64,000 bases of DNA from the NCBI RefSeq assembly GCF_008039575.1, contig NZ_VDUY01000010.1, forward strand, positions 1 to 64,000, given 5' to 3'. Below are positions 63,251-64,000 of this stretch, one piece after another; position 1 is the stretch's first letter, and every line of letters begins with the position of its first letter. The notes under the pieces were generated by a model. That model did no database searches and was not told where the DNA came from. It saw only the letters and a list, made by a program, of their open reading frames with translations. This DNA is from Zeimonas arvi (GTDB lineage Bacteria; Pseudomonadota; Gammaproteobacteria; Burkholderiales; Burkholderiaceae_E). The translations under genes were made by a program, and so were the position numbers.

Positions 63251-64000
63251 ATGGAAAACTTCGAGATGACGGAAACCGGGCGGGGCGTGGTCTTTGCGCT
63301 GGCGGACGGTGGCACCTTTCACTTGCCGGCCAAGCCCAATGTCGAGCGGGTCGGATCGCTCGACGTGCTGGCCGTGGCGCGGGGAGTGTTCGACGAGGCC
63401 GCCCGGTTGCAGGCCGAAACCAAAGCGGTGCGGGCCAATCCGCATTTGACCGAGGCTGGCAAGCTTGACCGCCTCGCGCCTGTTCGAATCAAAGGGGTTC
63501 GCGCCGTGGCGCGTGCAGCGGCGTCAGTCGAGCATGAGGACGAACAACTAGCCGCCCGCGAGAATGCCATCTTCACGGTGCCGGCGATTGATCGGGCCGA
63601 CGCCGTAACGGCGATCCGCGAAGGCGAGCTTCGCAGCCGGTTCGCATCCTTGACGGCGCGGGCGCGCCTGCAAGTCGTGGAGGAAATCTCCAAGCCCGGC
63701 AACGAGCAATTGATGCTTGCCCTGTTGCGCGACCCGATGCCGGCGCAGGACGCGCTGCGCGAGGTTGTCGTGACTCGTTGGCGCGAGGCGCGCGAGGCCG
63801 AGCACATTCAAGAGCTTCGCTCGATCCGAGCGGCACGAGAGGCGCTCGATTGGCTGCGTCGGTCGATCTTCGCCGCAGCGGCCGCCGTCCGTCGCTCGGC
63901 CGAACTGTCGCCGCGCGAGTTGGCATCGGTGCTTGCGGGCGACGCCAACGCAATGCGCGGCGCTCATGCCTTCGGCGTCAGCCCCGACGACATCGCGGCG
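63251..64000 (+). CDS. hypothetical protein, cut by the window end
   Basis: An open frame of 250 codons runs from the ATG at 63251 to the last base of the window with no stop. A gagga site lies eight bases before that ATG, and an earlier ATG at 63245 is too close to it. The protein begins MENFEMTETGRGVVFALADG and is rich in Ala, Arg and Glu with long predicted helices. It contains repeated helical stretches such as REGELRSRFASLTARARLQ. I do not recognise it. It continues the gene direction of the integrative element. Confidence 0.7.
   Translation, partial: MENFEMTETGRGVVFALADGGTFHLPAKPNVERVGSLDVLAVARGVFDEAARLQAETKAVRANPHLTEAGKLDRLAPVRIKGVRAVARAAASVEHEDEQLAARENAIFTVPAIDRADAVTAIREGELRSRFASLTARARLQVVEEISKPGNEQLMLALLRDPMPAQDALREVVVTRWREAREAEHIQELRSIRAAREALDWLRRSIFAAAAAVRRSAELSPRELASVLAGDANAMRGAHAFGVSPDDIAA

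Larger units (their letters stand above)
58987..64000 (+). mobile_element. integrative element at tRNA-Ser, left end
   Basis: A tyrosine integrase, an AlpA-like regulator, an AAA/RepA-like ATPase and unknown ORFs follow the tRNA gene, all in one direction with stop/start overlaps. Base use is looser than in the core genes (more ttg, cga and gcg runs, fewer cgc/ctg codons). The left boundary is put within the tRNA 3' end (from about 58987, ttcgggggttcgaatccccc and beyond). The right end is outside the window. Bases 59015-59189 hold no gene and probably carry integrase arm sites. It may be a satellite prophage or a small genomic island. Confidence 0.8.

Overview
The window is high-GC DNA whose gene content and order fit a betaproteobacterium of the order Burkholderiales. 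The evidence is the tyrB/uvrB divergent pair followed by a low-molecular-weight phosphatase and iscR, the recJ-prfB-lysS block with an RF2 frameshift site, a TAXI-type TRAP system with a DUF1850 partner, and the Burkholderiales-style acs / small membrane protein / TPR / DUF4212 / VC_2705-type symporter run. I cannot name a species.

Layout. Positions 1-65 are the 3' end of a 5S rRNA, so an rRNA operon lies upstream. 0.3-7.5 kb holds a DMT transporter, thioredoxin 2, a TAXI-TRAP transporter, an NsrR-type regulator and an ECF sigma factor. 7.6-8.5 kb is the most unusual part. It contains a tRNA-Asn(GUU) gene interrupted in its anticodon by a compact 214-nt group I intron. Next to it is a PD-(D/E)XK homing-endonuclease-like ORF whose 3' end runs into the tRNA 5' exon and stops on the first three intron bases. 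A near-perfect LexA/SOS box abuts the ORF start codon. 8.5-16.5 kb carries tyrB, uvrB, the phosphatase, iscR directly followed by iscA (no iscS or iscU between them), an SbtA/SbtB-like bicarbonate transporter pair and an MFS permease. 16.5-29 kb carries lysS, prfB, recJ, an RpfE-type gene, lolC, lolD, tatD, an MFS pump and comEC.

29-44 kb is central and catabolic metabolism: 3-hydroxybutyrate dehydrogenase, hydrolase plus RidA, a Fur-box-preceded iron-binding protein, an NlpC/P60 hydrolase, prpE, a YdcF protein, amidases, coaX and an M81 peptidase. At 44.1-45.6 kb a UPF0016/TMEM165 manganese exporter lies behind a yybP-ykoY manganese riboswitch. It is flanked by two inverted copies of a roughly 210-bp palindromic element whose stems differ in sequence but stay base-paired. 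45.6-51 kb is a peptide-type ABC transporter operon. 51-58.8 kb holds class I fumarase, a UPF0114 protein and an acetate activation and uptake cluster.

From tRNA-Ser(GGA) at 58.9 kb to the right edge lies an integrative element that continues beyond the window. It has a P4-type tyrosine integrase, a small unknown protein, an AlpA-like regulator, an AAA/RepA-like ATPase, a 10-bp iteron-like tandem repeat with a hairpin, and an unknown gene cut by the window end.
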